A DNA stretch of 64,000 bases from Plasmopara viticola (Eukaryota; Oomycota; Peronosporomycetes; Peronosporales; Peronosporaceae), in assembly GCA_001695595.3 (NCBI GenBank), contig MBPM02000184.1, forward strand, positions 1 to 64,000. The letters are read 5' to 3'. Positions 1 to 9,006 of the stretch are shown here, in pieces (position 1 is the first letter of the stretch; each line of letters begins with the position of its first letter). The position numbers and the translations under genes are program-made. A model generated the notes under the pieces. The model saw only the letters and a program-made list of their open reading frames with translations, had not been told where the DNA came from and searched no databases.

Positions 1-1142
1 CATTTTTCCGCCTCAGAGACAACACTCACGAGCAAGTACAGCGACATTCTCGAGGACAAGAGCATCAATTGTATTGTAGAACTCATGGGTGGCGTAAAAG
101 ACGCCAAAGACGTAGTTTTTGCTGCTATTAAGGCTGGCAAGCACGTGATCACGGCGAACAAGGCGCTGGTTGCGAATTGTATGCCCGAGATTGTGCAGCT
201 CTTACAGAACCATCCCAACGTGCAATTTGGATACGAAGCCGCAGTAGCGGGTGGCATCCCCATCATTCACACACTCCAGAATGCTTACAACGCCGACACG
301 ATCACCGAGATTGCTGGGATCATGAATGGCACGACCAATTACATGCTATCGAAGATGGAAGCCGAAGGTGTGGCGTATGAGGCGGTACTTAAAGAAGCCC
401 AAGACTTAGGGTTCGCTGAAGCCAACCCTAGTGCCGATGTGGATGGTTTTGATGTCCAATCCAAGATTGCGATTTTGGCCAAATTAGGATTTGGCGGCAT
501 TATCAATCCGACCGACATTCCGACAGTCGGGATCTCCCGCATCTCTGCGGCCGATTTTGAGTATGCCAAGATGATGAATAGTACAATCAAATTGCTTGGG
601 TGGCCAAACTGCTCAAGCCGGCTGAGAAAGAGACTGGCAAGGCGCAAGAAGTGACCGTATATGTGTCACCTGTTGTCGTCAAGCGAAGCAATGTTATTGC
701 GAGTATCAGCGGTGCAACGAATCTCGTAAACGTGCGGTCGAGTAACTTGGAAAGTAGTGCGTACGTTGGCCCGGGGGCTGGTCGTTTTCCAACGGCCAAT
801 TCAATTTTGAACGACCTTGTCCAATTGGCACGTGGTGACGCCCCGCCCGATCCGTTTAAGGCGTCAGTGCCTCTTACGTTGCAACCTGATTACGAAGCGC
901 ACTTTTACGTACGCATTACAATTATTGACGGTCTGGGTGTCATCCGGCACGTGGGTCAACTTGCGGAAGAGAGCGGGGTGTCCATCTACTCCATCTTGCA
1001 AGCTCCAATCGTTGACCGTGCAAACGTGCAATTTGTCGTCACGACAGAGACGTCGCTCTTGTCTAAAGTGAGTTCTATGTGCCAGAAGATTGCGGCGCTG
1101 CCGTTTGTGCAGGAAGAACCACTTTACTTGCCAATCATGTAG
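1..1142 (+). CDS. homoserine dehydrogenase, 5' partial, with a one-base frameshift
   Basis: This enzyme reduces aspartate semialdehyde to homoserine, the branch point to threonine and methionine. The frame is already open at base 1 (HFSASETT...), so the start and the Rossmann NAD(P) motif lie upstream of the window. Visible are ELMGGVKDAK, the catalytic-domain block GIMNGTTNYML and VDGFDVQSKIAILAKLGFGG. The C-terminus (from about 894) is ACT-like (HFYVRITIIDGLGVIRHVG), as in bacterial-type long homoserine dehydrogenases. The frame breaks at about 598-600: frame 1 reads LLG then nonsense to a stop at 652-654, while VAKLLKPAEKETGKAQEV continues from 600 in frame 3. One missing G in the GGG run explains this. 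No GT-AG intron fits. Both sides of the break look fully conserved, so a sequencing or assembly error is as likely as a real mutation. Confidence 0.9.
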
Positions 1143-1271
1143 ACAAATGACTGGAGTGTGTCAAGTCAGTATAGATGCAATAGCAGTACAGACGATTAAA
1201 CACGATCAAGCATGTGTGTCGGCAAATCTTTGTTATTGAACAGTGTAATTATGTGCAGGTTGCAATATAAC

Positions 1272-2168
1272 TCAACGTTGTATGCTTTGATGACAAGGTC
1301 GTTCATGTATCGGCTGCAGACGGGAGGTAAGTTTGTACGGACGAACAGCAGCGTCCGATTTCTCGGATTGGCTTTTACGTAATTCATACCATTCGTGCGT
1401 CCCGACGTCATCTCGTGCAGTCCACTCTTCGTCAGGTATATCCGACTGAAAGCTATTGGAAGTAGTTCTGACGTACGAGTCGAGACTAATGCGGTCCATG
1501 CTGCCGACTTCACTCATAGTGGCCGTCTCCATCATTAAAATGGAGCTCGATTCTCGCCATTTCTCACCCCAGTCCTCGTTATAGCAACCAAGATCAGTGA
1601 CATCAAATGCCGCTCGAATGACAGTCATCCACTGGTCGTAAACTGCAGCATTTGGCGCACGAAGCCACAACCGCTTTGCGTGCCAGCCATACTCAAAGCC
1701 AATCCTCAACTTGCGCGATTCTTTCTTCTGTTTCGACAACAAGCGTACAGGGTGCAGTCGACGATCCAGAGAGATGGCAAGTACACAGCTTCCATGATGA
1801 CGGCGGCGACGAATGCACAGCACGGTCGAGGTTTGCTTTGTTTCGACTGAAGGGAAGCAAATGAAATGTACATGCACCCGGCGCCTACTCAAAAGAATAA
1901 TGAAGTACCTTGTCAGCTTGTAAATTTGCTTTGGCTTCAATAACAAGTAGAAGAAAACCTACCAAAATACCTCACAAACCCGCATCTTCATTGGACTAAT
2001 TAGCGTCACAAACGACGGGAAAGGACGGCGAAAGTTTTTAATGTCAAGATCCTCTTCGTTGCTTGTCACTAAATTATGAACTCGCCCGGTCATGATGCTG
2101 CTTTTATCATTCCACCCTCTCTCCACATGGTCTGACTTCGGCATCGAACAGTGCTCGATTCCCGTCAT
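1272..2168 (-). CDS. PH-domain-like protein, interrupted by an in-frame TAG
   Basis: Two pieces, 2168-1959 and 1958-1272, lie in one frame and are separated only by a TAG at 1961-1959. Across the junction the sequence reads like the first strands of a pleckstrin homology fold (FFYLLLKPKQIYKLTRYFIIL). Further on, KLRIGFEYGWHAKRLWLRAP followed by YDQWMTVIRAAF resembles the last strand and the C-terminal Trp helix of a PH domain, which binds phosphoinositides or proteins. The tail is Ser- and acid-rich. The only GT-AG pair spanning the stop is 12 nt apart, too short for an intron. Either the gene is nonsense-mutated, or the true exon structure differs from this frame. It sits about 200 nt downstream of ALKBH6 and converges on homoserine dehydrogenase. 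PH assignment is inferred by eye. Confidence 0.4.
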
Positions 2169-2369
2169 TTAAAGATACTTGTTGCGAAGTGCGAGCAAAG
2201 TGGCAAATGAAGAGAATTCTGTCATTGGCGACCTTACCATTGTCACAAAGCTGAGCTATCTTCAAAAGCGTCAAATCAAAGTACCGTCGCAGATGTGCAA
2301 CGTTTTCAACGGTCGCGCTTGGATCAAACTTTTCGCATTTGAATGTCTTGATTACTATATTTATCTTTA

Positions 2370-3223
2370 TTAGAGCGCAACGTGGCGCATCGTGAGCGAA
2401 ATGCGTGAATCGTCTTGGATCTTGTCAATGCTGTGCAAGTAGCCAGTGTACGCCTCTCCCGTGAATATTAATAGACTACGGCGTTGTAATTGAAACGCAA
2501 AGCGCTGGAATGTTGTCCCGCTGTCACACGACGCCAAGGCACGATGCGGTTCAAACGTCACACGGCATTCAGCCCCAGTGCTGATAATGGATACCAGAGG
2601 ATGGTACGCAGGTCCGTCCTCATGTGGTAAAATATAGTCTTCCACGTCATACTCTGTGGAGAAATACCAAATTAAACGTCAATATTGGTCGCATTTGAAA
2701 TTGCGGAAACTTACCGTTGATTAAAGCGTGGTTGGGTTTTTGGTCTGGAGTAAAGACGCCTATATCCACAAGCGTCTGGCTGATCTGCTCTAACCATTGA
2801 GGCAGCGGCTGACGATCGAATGGTATTTTGACTTCTCCTCCCCACATTTGTAGCCTACGATGCCTGAGTTTTACCCATTTGTTGTTGTCATCGGGAACGG
2901 TATACACCCGTTCTGAGATTGCCTCCTCTTCGTCTGGCGTAATCCAATTGGGAATGTAGAACACCCCAGGAATTGGTCTTACTTGAAATTCGTTTATGTC
3001 AATCTTGGATCTAATAATCGCTCTATATGAGAAATACTCCATCATTTCGGAAAGTCAAGCTTTCTCACCTATTCGTCCAAACTTTAAGTCGCCCTTGCAG
3101 CAAAGGACCTTCGTTAATCTTGCCAATAGCTGCTGGCTTTGACTCTGAGCTCAAAAGGCAGGTTGACGCAGTCGTTCCGTATGCACGACGCCGTTCCTCG
3201 CGCAACAGCTGGACGAAGTCCAT
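2370..3223 (-). CDS. ALKBH6: AlkB homolog 6, 2-oxoglutarate/Fe(II) dioxygenase, three exons
   Basis: Exons on the minus strand are 3223-3069, 3022-2715 and 2653-2370. The introns are 46 nt (GTGAGA...ATAG) and 61 nt (GTAAGT...CACAG). The spliced product is 248 aa, close to the usual ALKBH6 length. The family signature is clear: RRLQMWGG (residues 107-114), then LPHEDGPAYHP with the first two iron ligands H165 and D167, GYLHSID with the distal ligand H228, and DSRISLTMR with 2-oxoglutarate-binding R238 and R244. AlkB dioxygenases hydroxylate and so remove methyl groups from nucleic acids; the physiological substrate of this member is unsettled. The start MDFVQLLREE was chosen because it joins in frame through exon 1 and gives a family-sized N-terminus; an upstream Met at 3313 would add 30 unlike residues. 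Confidence 0.9.
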
Positions 3224-3744
3224 CTGTACTGCACTTTGATAATAACAAAACAATGTTATTTTTTTCTTACAATTATGTATATGTAAGTATGTGGCTGATC
3301 GCACACCGAGCATAGTGCGTCGTCTACCAAAGGTTCTAAGGTTTTGAGAATCAGGTAGCAGGATACCTTCACCACCAATTCCACGGTAAGCAATTTACAT
3401 ACAGCGTCTCACTGCATTATATCAAGGGCTCGCACATATCGTTCGCAGCAAAAATGCGTAAAATGCACTAAGTGCACCGATCGTAAGTGCACAATAGTTG
3501 CTTTAAAATAGTTCCTCAGGTCAGACACTCCTTAACTTCCGTCTCTACTACTCTATTAATCAACGAGCAGTGGATTTTGCCAATCTGTAGATGTATTACT
3601 AAACGTAGCTTAAAATAAAGCTTGTGGTAAAGAATCCAAAGATCGCGTACTGGTTGTATTTTGCACTCATGGCTCTTTGCCTACAGCTACAAGATCCATG
3701 ACTATGTGTCTGAAGGAAAGCTCATCGGAACAAATATACGTTGT
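3224..3744. other. intergenic gap between ALKBH6 and FKBP12
   Basis: About 520 bases, AT-rich, holding the 5' flank of ALKBH6 and the 3' flank of FKBP12. No coding frame, repeat or convincing initiator was seen. Confidence 0.5.
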
Positions 3745-4130
3745 CTAATTGAATGACAGCAGTTCCACCTCGAAAATGAGGGTAGCCTTTGGCGGGATCA
3801 CGGGCGGGTGGCCACGCTCGCCGTAAGCGTATTCGTGGGGCAGCGTGAGCTTAGCAATCTGACCCTTACTCATCTTTGCAACACCCTCGTCCCAGCCGCG
3901 AATCACCTGACCGGCGCCTAATTGGAATTGAAACGAACGACCGCGATCGCGGCTCGAATCGAACTTGGACCCGTCAGTCAGCGTGCCGACGTAATGAACG
4001 TTTACAGTCTGGCCCGGCTGAGGGAAGTTGGTGCCGTCTCTGTCATCGCATAGTTATTATGAGACTCATTATCATCATATAGATGGAAGTGGTTGTACCC
4101 GGCCCTAATGGTATCGATCTGAAAACTCAT
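3745..4130 (-). CDS. FKBP12-type peptidyl-prolyl isomerase, two exons
   Basis: Single-domain FK506-binding protein that catalyses cis-trans isomerisation of peptidyl-proline bonds, probably in the cytosol. Exon 1 is 4130-4099 ([10 protein letters not shown] plus two bases of a Gly codon). A 59-nt intron (4098-4040, GTACAA...GACAG) separates it from exon 2, 4039-3745. The spliced product is 108 aa, the classic FKBP12 length. Motifs run in order: [55 protein letters not shown] (active-site Val-Ile and Trp), AYGERG, and the end [17 protein letters not shown]. The active-site Tyr, Phe, Asp, Val, Ile, Trp and Phe positions all appear present. A longer unspliced frame through exon 1 (4226-4002) runs through the intron and is spurious. 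Confidence 0.93.
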
Positions 4131-4311
4131 AGCTGTAGACGTTCGGGGTTGATGGCGGAAAGTCTTATAATAATTTCGTCGTAAAGTTATTTGATTGTAC
4201 AGGTAACTAGCTCCCTCAAGAATCACTCATTAAGTATAATGCAAAAATATACGCTTTGAATATCGTGATGACCTCCTCCTATAAAATATTTGCTATTGTT
4301 AATGCACGCAT

Positions 4312-5018
4312 TTAGACGCTGACGGGTGGAACCAACGACTTGGCTACATCCTGGTCCATGCGAATGATACGGGGAGAGATAGCTGTGGTCGTGTTACCGC
4401 TAGTGCCGGCCGATTTCTTAGCAATATCGCCGGAAATGGCATTCGGGTCAAGCTTAACGCCTTCTTTAATCACAATGTTGCGATGGCGAACCAGCACAAC
4501 AGTGAAAGCCAACTAATATTTTCACAAACTTAATATCAAGACATTCGAAATGAATAGTAAAGTGTTGTACTTACATAGCAGATAAACATGAAAAAAGAGA
4601 AGACCGAGCCGGCTTCGTTCGAGTGCACATTGGTGTGTTCGTCGCCTTTGGCCCGCTCAATGCGAGCCAAATAGGCTGCCCCCGCAAAGATAATTGATAA
4701 AGAGAACATTTGCAGCGACATCATTAACACGACACCGATAAGAAAGCCCACAGCCAGCGGTGTCGGGTACTTGCGCATGACCATTGTGCCTCCGACAGAC
4801 AGCGCCACGATGAGGATCATGGCCCAAACACCCACAAAACCCAACGACTTGGAGTCGCTTTCGCCTTCACCGTTATTGTTAATGGCCGCGACGATGGCAG
4901 CAATTGCGTACATGAAACCAATCAGCATTGTTGTAAACCACATGTACGTGATCAACATCTTCGGATTATTAATACATTTGCGCGCCTTGTTGCTCGCATC
5001 TTCCATAACAGTGGGCAT
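4312..5018 (-). CDS. four-transmembrane membrane protein, unknown function, two coding exons
   Basis: Coding exons are 5018-4575 and 4512-4312, joined across a 62-nt intron (GTAAGT...TATTAG) to give 214 aa. Four hydrophobic segments are visible, at about residues 21-46, 61-82, 87-118 and 140-160. The last one is split by the intron (FFMFICY | LAFTVVLV). The loop between TM3 and TM4 carries ARIERAKGDEH, and the C-terminal tail is polar and Ser/Thr-rich. This is a tetraspan topology, but I recognise no named family. Upstream, a GTAGGTGA donor at 5079-5072 and a TTGTTAG acceptor ending at 5019 define a probable 61-nt intron in the 5' UTR, whose acceptor lies directly against the ATG. The clean splice sites and hydrophobic pattern make it a real gene. 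Confidence 0.75.
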
Positions 5019-5079
5019 CTAACAAGCAAAATTTTGTATAGATTTGTTACCAGCAATGTAGCTTAGAGACGTCACCTAC
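5019..5079 (-). other. probable 5' UTR intron of the four-TM gene
   Basis: On the minus strand the sequence runs CTCAG|GTAGGTGACG ... TTGCTTGTTAG|ATGCCC. Donor and acceptor both fit the other introns here, and the length of 61 nt matches them. No upstream in-frame ATG was found, so the first exon is probably non-coding. Confidence 0.5.
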
Positions 5080-5977
5080 CTGAGCTAATGCTATAGACCG
5101 GATAAATATGCCGTGGACCTGAGCTGAGAAGTGAGTGGACGGAGCTCGTGGCCTTTCCAAATTAGATGACTGAGTCTAGTCTTTATGTTATATATGCAAT
5201 CGTACTAGGTGACATCCCAGAGTTATAAACATATTTATTTGTTTCTGAGCATGCATATTTATAGGAACCGCAATCGCATAAATTTACGCAATTCGAACCG
5301 CAGGATAATGTTACTTACATAAATGAGCTCTTGCATCGTTACTTTTACTAAATCGAAGAGACGCGTACCGCAACGCATAACAATCAAAATCATCCATAGC
5401 CATGAATAAGGGACCTTTGCAACGTGCAGAATGTCGCTTCTCAAGTATTGCTCTGTCATGCATTGATAAAGTCGAGACGTTCTTTGAAAACAGCTTGACA
5501 TTTCTGGCTAGCCTACGACCCATTTGTTAAATCAGCCCTGCGTTGGTCAAATGTCGGTCCTTTCATTTAAGATAACTCGCGGAATGAAGCTAAGAAATCG
5601 AGGTCTACTATGCTAAAGTGTAAGTAGATGTTGTGAAGTGTTCAATGCGGACGATGCAACGGATTCTAAGAGTAGAAGGACATTCACTGGAGCTTAGCGA
5701 TACACGACCATAAATGTATCGATTGTATGAAAGCTCACTGAAACTGCACTTGACGGCGTACGCAACTTTTGTGTCATACTTACTATACATACAGAAACAC
5801 GATCGTGGCGAACTTTCCGATGCAGCAGCCAAACTATCGATTTCGTCAAATTGTTGAACAAAGTCGGAGCGCATTACATGGCTGTCGTTTACAATGCTGG
5901 ACACTGAGTAAAGCCATTTGGCAAATATACACTTGCGTCAATAGCGACAGGTGGAAGCGCGGCTTGATCACTGACAA
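5080..5977. other. intergenic gap with unsupported small frames
   Basis: About 900 bases between two divergent genes. Small minus-strand frames (5523-5311, 5904-5608) show no family motif. A TTTGGCAAATA stretch at about 5917-5927 on the plus strand resembles an oomycete initiator and lies about 55 nt upstream of the next gene. Confidence 0.4.
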
Positions 5978-6619
5978 ATGTCTTCCGGCTCGGAACAGGC
6001 CTCTGTGGATTCATCATCGAAAGCGACACTGATTTCGAGAGAGGATGAGTGCGATGGTTGTAAACAGGAAAATGAAAAGAACATGATAGCATCTACACCA
6101 CACAACACCGCCATGTCCAACTTGGAAACGTCAGTTCAGCAACAGCAACCAAATCTCTCGCAGTGCAATACATTATCGGTAAACCGCGATAGATCATCGG
6201 CGTCAGCCGAATTGTCGGTGGGAAACCAAGTCGAAGAACACCCATGCTCCTCTGATTCTTCACCGAAACCGCCTACAACTCAAACGCTTCCAAAGCTACG
6301 ACTTACGGCTCCTGCACATTGTGTGATACCCAATTGCTGCGACTATTTTACATCACCCCATCCTCATTACCCAAAAGAAGTTGTTGGCAAAGCACAAAAA
6401 GTGGAGGAACCACTAAACAGCGATTCTTTAGACACGAATTCTACTGGATCAGAAGACACCAGTGAAGTTGCGAGTGGTGCAAGCGACAGTCACTTTGATC
6501 CTTGCATCAATCACGTCAACGATTCAAACAGGAGTAGTCAAGACTGCGACGAATTTGAAATGTGGGATTACGTCTGTCCACAGTACGCTCGTCGCGGATA
6601 CGCCAATGAGTGGGTCTGA
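5978..6619 (+). CDS. Ser-rich hypothetical protein, 213 aa
   Basis: A single-exon frame of 213 codons with biased composition: Ser, Asp, Glu, Asn and Gln dominate, with a short QQQQ run. No signal peptide or transmembrane segment is visible. A central Cys/His-containing stretch (APAHCVIPNCCDYFTSPHPHYP) and the end EFEMWDYVCPQYARRGYANEWV are the only parts that look ordered. I do not recognise a family. The biased composition and a possible initiator upstream argue that it is real, but it could be one exon of a larger gene or a chance frame. It is convergent with the ammonium transporter (3' ends 313 nt apart). Confidence 0.45.
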   Translation: MSSGSEQASVDSSSKATLISREDECDGCKQENEKNMIASTPHNTAMSNLETSVQQQQPNLSQCNTLSVNRDRSSASAELSVGNQVEEHPCSSDSSPKPPTTQTLPKLRLTAPAHCVIPNCCDYFTSPHPHYPKEVVGKAQKVEEPLNSDSLDTNSTGSEDTSEVASGASDSHFDPCINHVNDSNRSSQDCDEFEMWDYVCPQYARRGYANEWV

Positions 6620-6932
6620 CATCGTGTTGAAGTAATTTACGCCTTGCGCGCGTGCTATATGTTTACAGTGAGCTCCTTTAATTTTGCCTTTTAGCAGGGA
6701 TGCACATGCAAGCTAAAGTTATGGTTATCTTGTACTTTGCTCTTGAAATGGTCGTTGGCTTAAGCTTTTCAGACTTCACAAATACAATTTTGGCAAAACA
6801 ATTTTTTGGTGAGTTTGTTCTCATCATTATGACAAGGCGTCTATATGTTTTAGTTTATATAGGAAAGCCTGTGTCAAATGTAAAGTTACTACTCCACGTA
6901 TCTGTTCTCAGTCTGTTCATTCTCCTTAACAG

Positions 6933-8432
6933 TCAATGAGCGGCACCACCCATCAAAGCAAACTCGCTCGATCCCCTAGTTTCAGGCTTTGACGTATTCT
7001 CATTGGTCCTGCAATTGTCATACGCGAGACCACCATGGTAACTGACATCGATACCATTAACCTCCTTGTCCCCATCCACGCGTATACCGATTGTAATTTT
7101 GAGCAAGAACAAGATAATTGTCGTCACTATGAAGGAGTACGCTGCGGCTACGCACTGTGAGACCAATTGGTGAAGAAATAGTGAAGCATTTCCATAAAAG
7201 GCACCATTTTTAATGTTCGGGTTGATATCAGTCGTGGCAAACAGACCCGTCATTAGACCACCAATGACGCCAACGCAGCCGTGAATGGCAAAAGAATCAA
7301 GGGTGTCATCGTAGCGTAGAAATTTCTTCATCATGATGGCAGCAAAACCCGTGATTGCACCCACTATGCCAAAAAGGATCGACGCCCAGGGGTACACGTA
7401 ACCACAGGCTGGTGTAATTGCAACCAAGCCAGCTACTGCCCCAGTCGCAACCCCACATGGATCAATCTTTCTAAAAACAGCAAATTCAAGACCAGCCCAC
7501 GTCAGAAAACCAGCACTTGCAGCCAAGTGCGTGTTGATAGCAGCCGTGGCAGCAATGCCATCCGCTGCACCCTGCGAACCAGCGTTGAAGCCGAACCAGC
7601 CAAACCACAGTAGGGTAACTCCGATCATTACAAGGGGTACATTATGTGGTTTCACAGGTTCGCTGTGGTTGTACCGCTTGCCAACCAATAAAGCAGCAGC
7701 GAGAGCACCAAAACCGCTGGAAATGTGAATGACTGTACCACCCGCAAAGTCGATGGACCCCATCTTCCCTTCCCATCCCATGCTTGAGATTGCCCATGAA
7801 TCATCGAGTTGTAACGACCACATCCAATGAGCCAACGGGTCGTACACGAACGTCGTCCACAATAGAATAAAGAGTAGAAAAGTCCCGTACTTCATGCGGC
7901 CGACGATGCCACCGCTGAGTAGCGCCGGCGTGATCATAGCAAACTGGGTCTGGAAGAGCGCAAACAAAATGTGCGGAATTTGAGTACCGTACGTGCCACT
8001 CGGAGTCTCCCCCACATTGTTGTACGCTGCCCACCCGAACATGCCATCGGATCCAAAAGCCACCGAGTAGCCAAATGCCCAAAATTGAATAGACACCAAG
8101 GCCATGCTGACGAATGACATCATGATGGTGTTGGACGCCATTCCTTCACCCACAAGGCCGGCGTAGAAGAAAGCAACTCCCGGTGTCATGATCATTACCA
8201 TAGCACTGGCCACTAGCATCCAAGCCGTGTTTCCTGAATCGACAGTTTGATCGTAGTCGGCCCCAGCCTTCTCACCTTGATCGCTATAGTTGACGCAGTC
8301 GCCAGAGACCTTGTCGACATATTGCGAGGATTCGCACGTTACCGCTGTGCCCGAGCCACTTTGAGCTACAGCAGTCAATGCAAGCGCTGCGACCAGCGCT
8401 GCTACTATTAAGCCCCGAGTGTACCAACGCAT
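6933..8432 (-). CDS. ammonium transporter (Amt/Mep/Rh superfamily), 499 aa
   Basis: Plasma-membrane channel-like protein for ammonium uptake. The length, about 11 transmembrane segments and the signatures fit the Amt branch. GVAFFYAGL lies near residue 85. DFAGGTVIHISSGFGAL holds the conserved Asp and the first pore histidine, H236. SFAIHGCVGVIGG holds the second pore histidine, H384, so the twin-His pore is intact. The end GIDVSYHGGLAYDN is the usual conserved cytoplasmic C-terminal motif, followed by a 26-residue polar tail. Residues 1-24 look like a cleavable signal peptide (hydrophobic Ala/Leu core ending AVAQS). An external N-terminal stretch with C33 and C46 follows before TM1, somewhat longer than in many Amts. 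It is a single exon. A good initiator lies 20-40 nt upstream of the ATG. Confidence 0.95.
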   Translation of the reverse strand: MRWYTRGLIVAALVAALALTAVAQSGSGTAVTCESSQYVDKVSGDCVNYSDQGEKAGADYDQTVDSGNTAWMLVASAMVMIMTPGVAFFYAGLVGEGMASNTIMMSFVSMALVSIQFWAFGYSVAFGSDGMFGWAAYNNVGETPSGTYGTQIPHILFALFQTQFAMITPALLSGGIVGRMKYGTFLLFILLWTTFVYDPLAHWMWSLQLDDSWAISSMGWEGKMGSIDFAGGTVIHISSGFGALAAALLVGKRYNHSEPVKPHNVPLVMIGVTLLWFGWFGFNAGSQGAADGIAATAAINTHLAASAGFLTWAGLEFAVFRKIDPCGVATGAVAGLVAITPACGYVYPWASILFGIVGAITGFAAIMMKKFLRYDDTLDSFAIHGCVGVIGGLMTGLFATTDINPNIKNGAFYGNASLFLHQLVSQCVAAAYSFIVTTIILFLLKITIGIRVDGDKEVNGIDVSYHGGLAYDNCRTNENTSKPETRGSSEFALMGGAAH

Positions 8433-8450
8433 TGTGTTGGATGGATGCAG

Positions 8451-8475
8451 CTCAAGACAAATTTTGAAATGAGGC
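8451..8475 (-). promoter_or_regulatory. oomycete core promoter (initiator plus flanking region) of the ammonium transporter
   Basis: Reading the minus strand, GCCTCATTTCAAAATTTGTC matches the oomycete consensus GCTCATTYYNCAWTTTNYY nearly throughout. It lies about 20 nt upstream of the ATG at 8432, giving a 5' UTR of roughly 40 nt. Confidence 0.65.
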
Positions 8476-9006
8476 TACAACATCAGTCTGTTTGGTAGCC
8501 TTCAACTTTTGTGATTAGGAAGATATTATTAGTGGATCGGCTCACACGACCCGTCGACATGGGTTGCGAAAACCTTAAGTAACCGATAAGAGTATCGGGC
8601 AGGTGTACTGGTACATTTCGCTGAGCACGTGAAATTCTTCAAATCGAAATGCGAAATGGAGAATTTGTTTAGGATCTGAACCTGCTGCTTGGGTAAGACG
8701 CAAGGCTGTAATTGAGTGACGCAAGTCGTGTCCAAAGCCACAGCTGAACTTTGCAGGACGACATATGAAGCTTAGACTCCAAAGCCGGTATAGGCCTCGT
8801 CCATACGGATTTGCTTACAAAAACTCTTTTACTGAACCTATTATCTAGTCAGACGGGCGCCGCCCGCGTTGTGGGAATCTGGCTCGCTCCACGACTCGGC
8901 TTGTTGGTGTTTGCCTTTCTGCGTCTTTGGTGGAGGACTAAAAGCACAATTTATGCACTCGTTTATCGCAACACTGCCTTTAATGAAATAGTATGGATTG
9001 GTATGA
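8476..9006. other. flank left of the palindrome, no gene recognised
   Basis: About 530 bases. Short frames (8811-9056 plus, 8741-8529 minus) have no family motif. The stretch AATTTATGCACTCGTTTAT at about 8949 nearly recurs, with 17 of 19 bases matching, on the minus strand near 13360, so a dispersed repeat may begin here. Confidence 0.35.

Noticed and set aside
4002..4226. 74-codon minus frame covering FKBP12 exon 1
   Set aside because: It reads through the 59-nt intron. Only 4130-4099 is coding.
5311..5904. Small minus-strand frames between the four-TM gene and the Ser-rich gene
   Set aside because: No motif, no conserved composition and no convincing splice partners.
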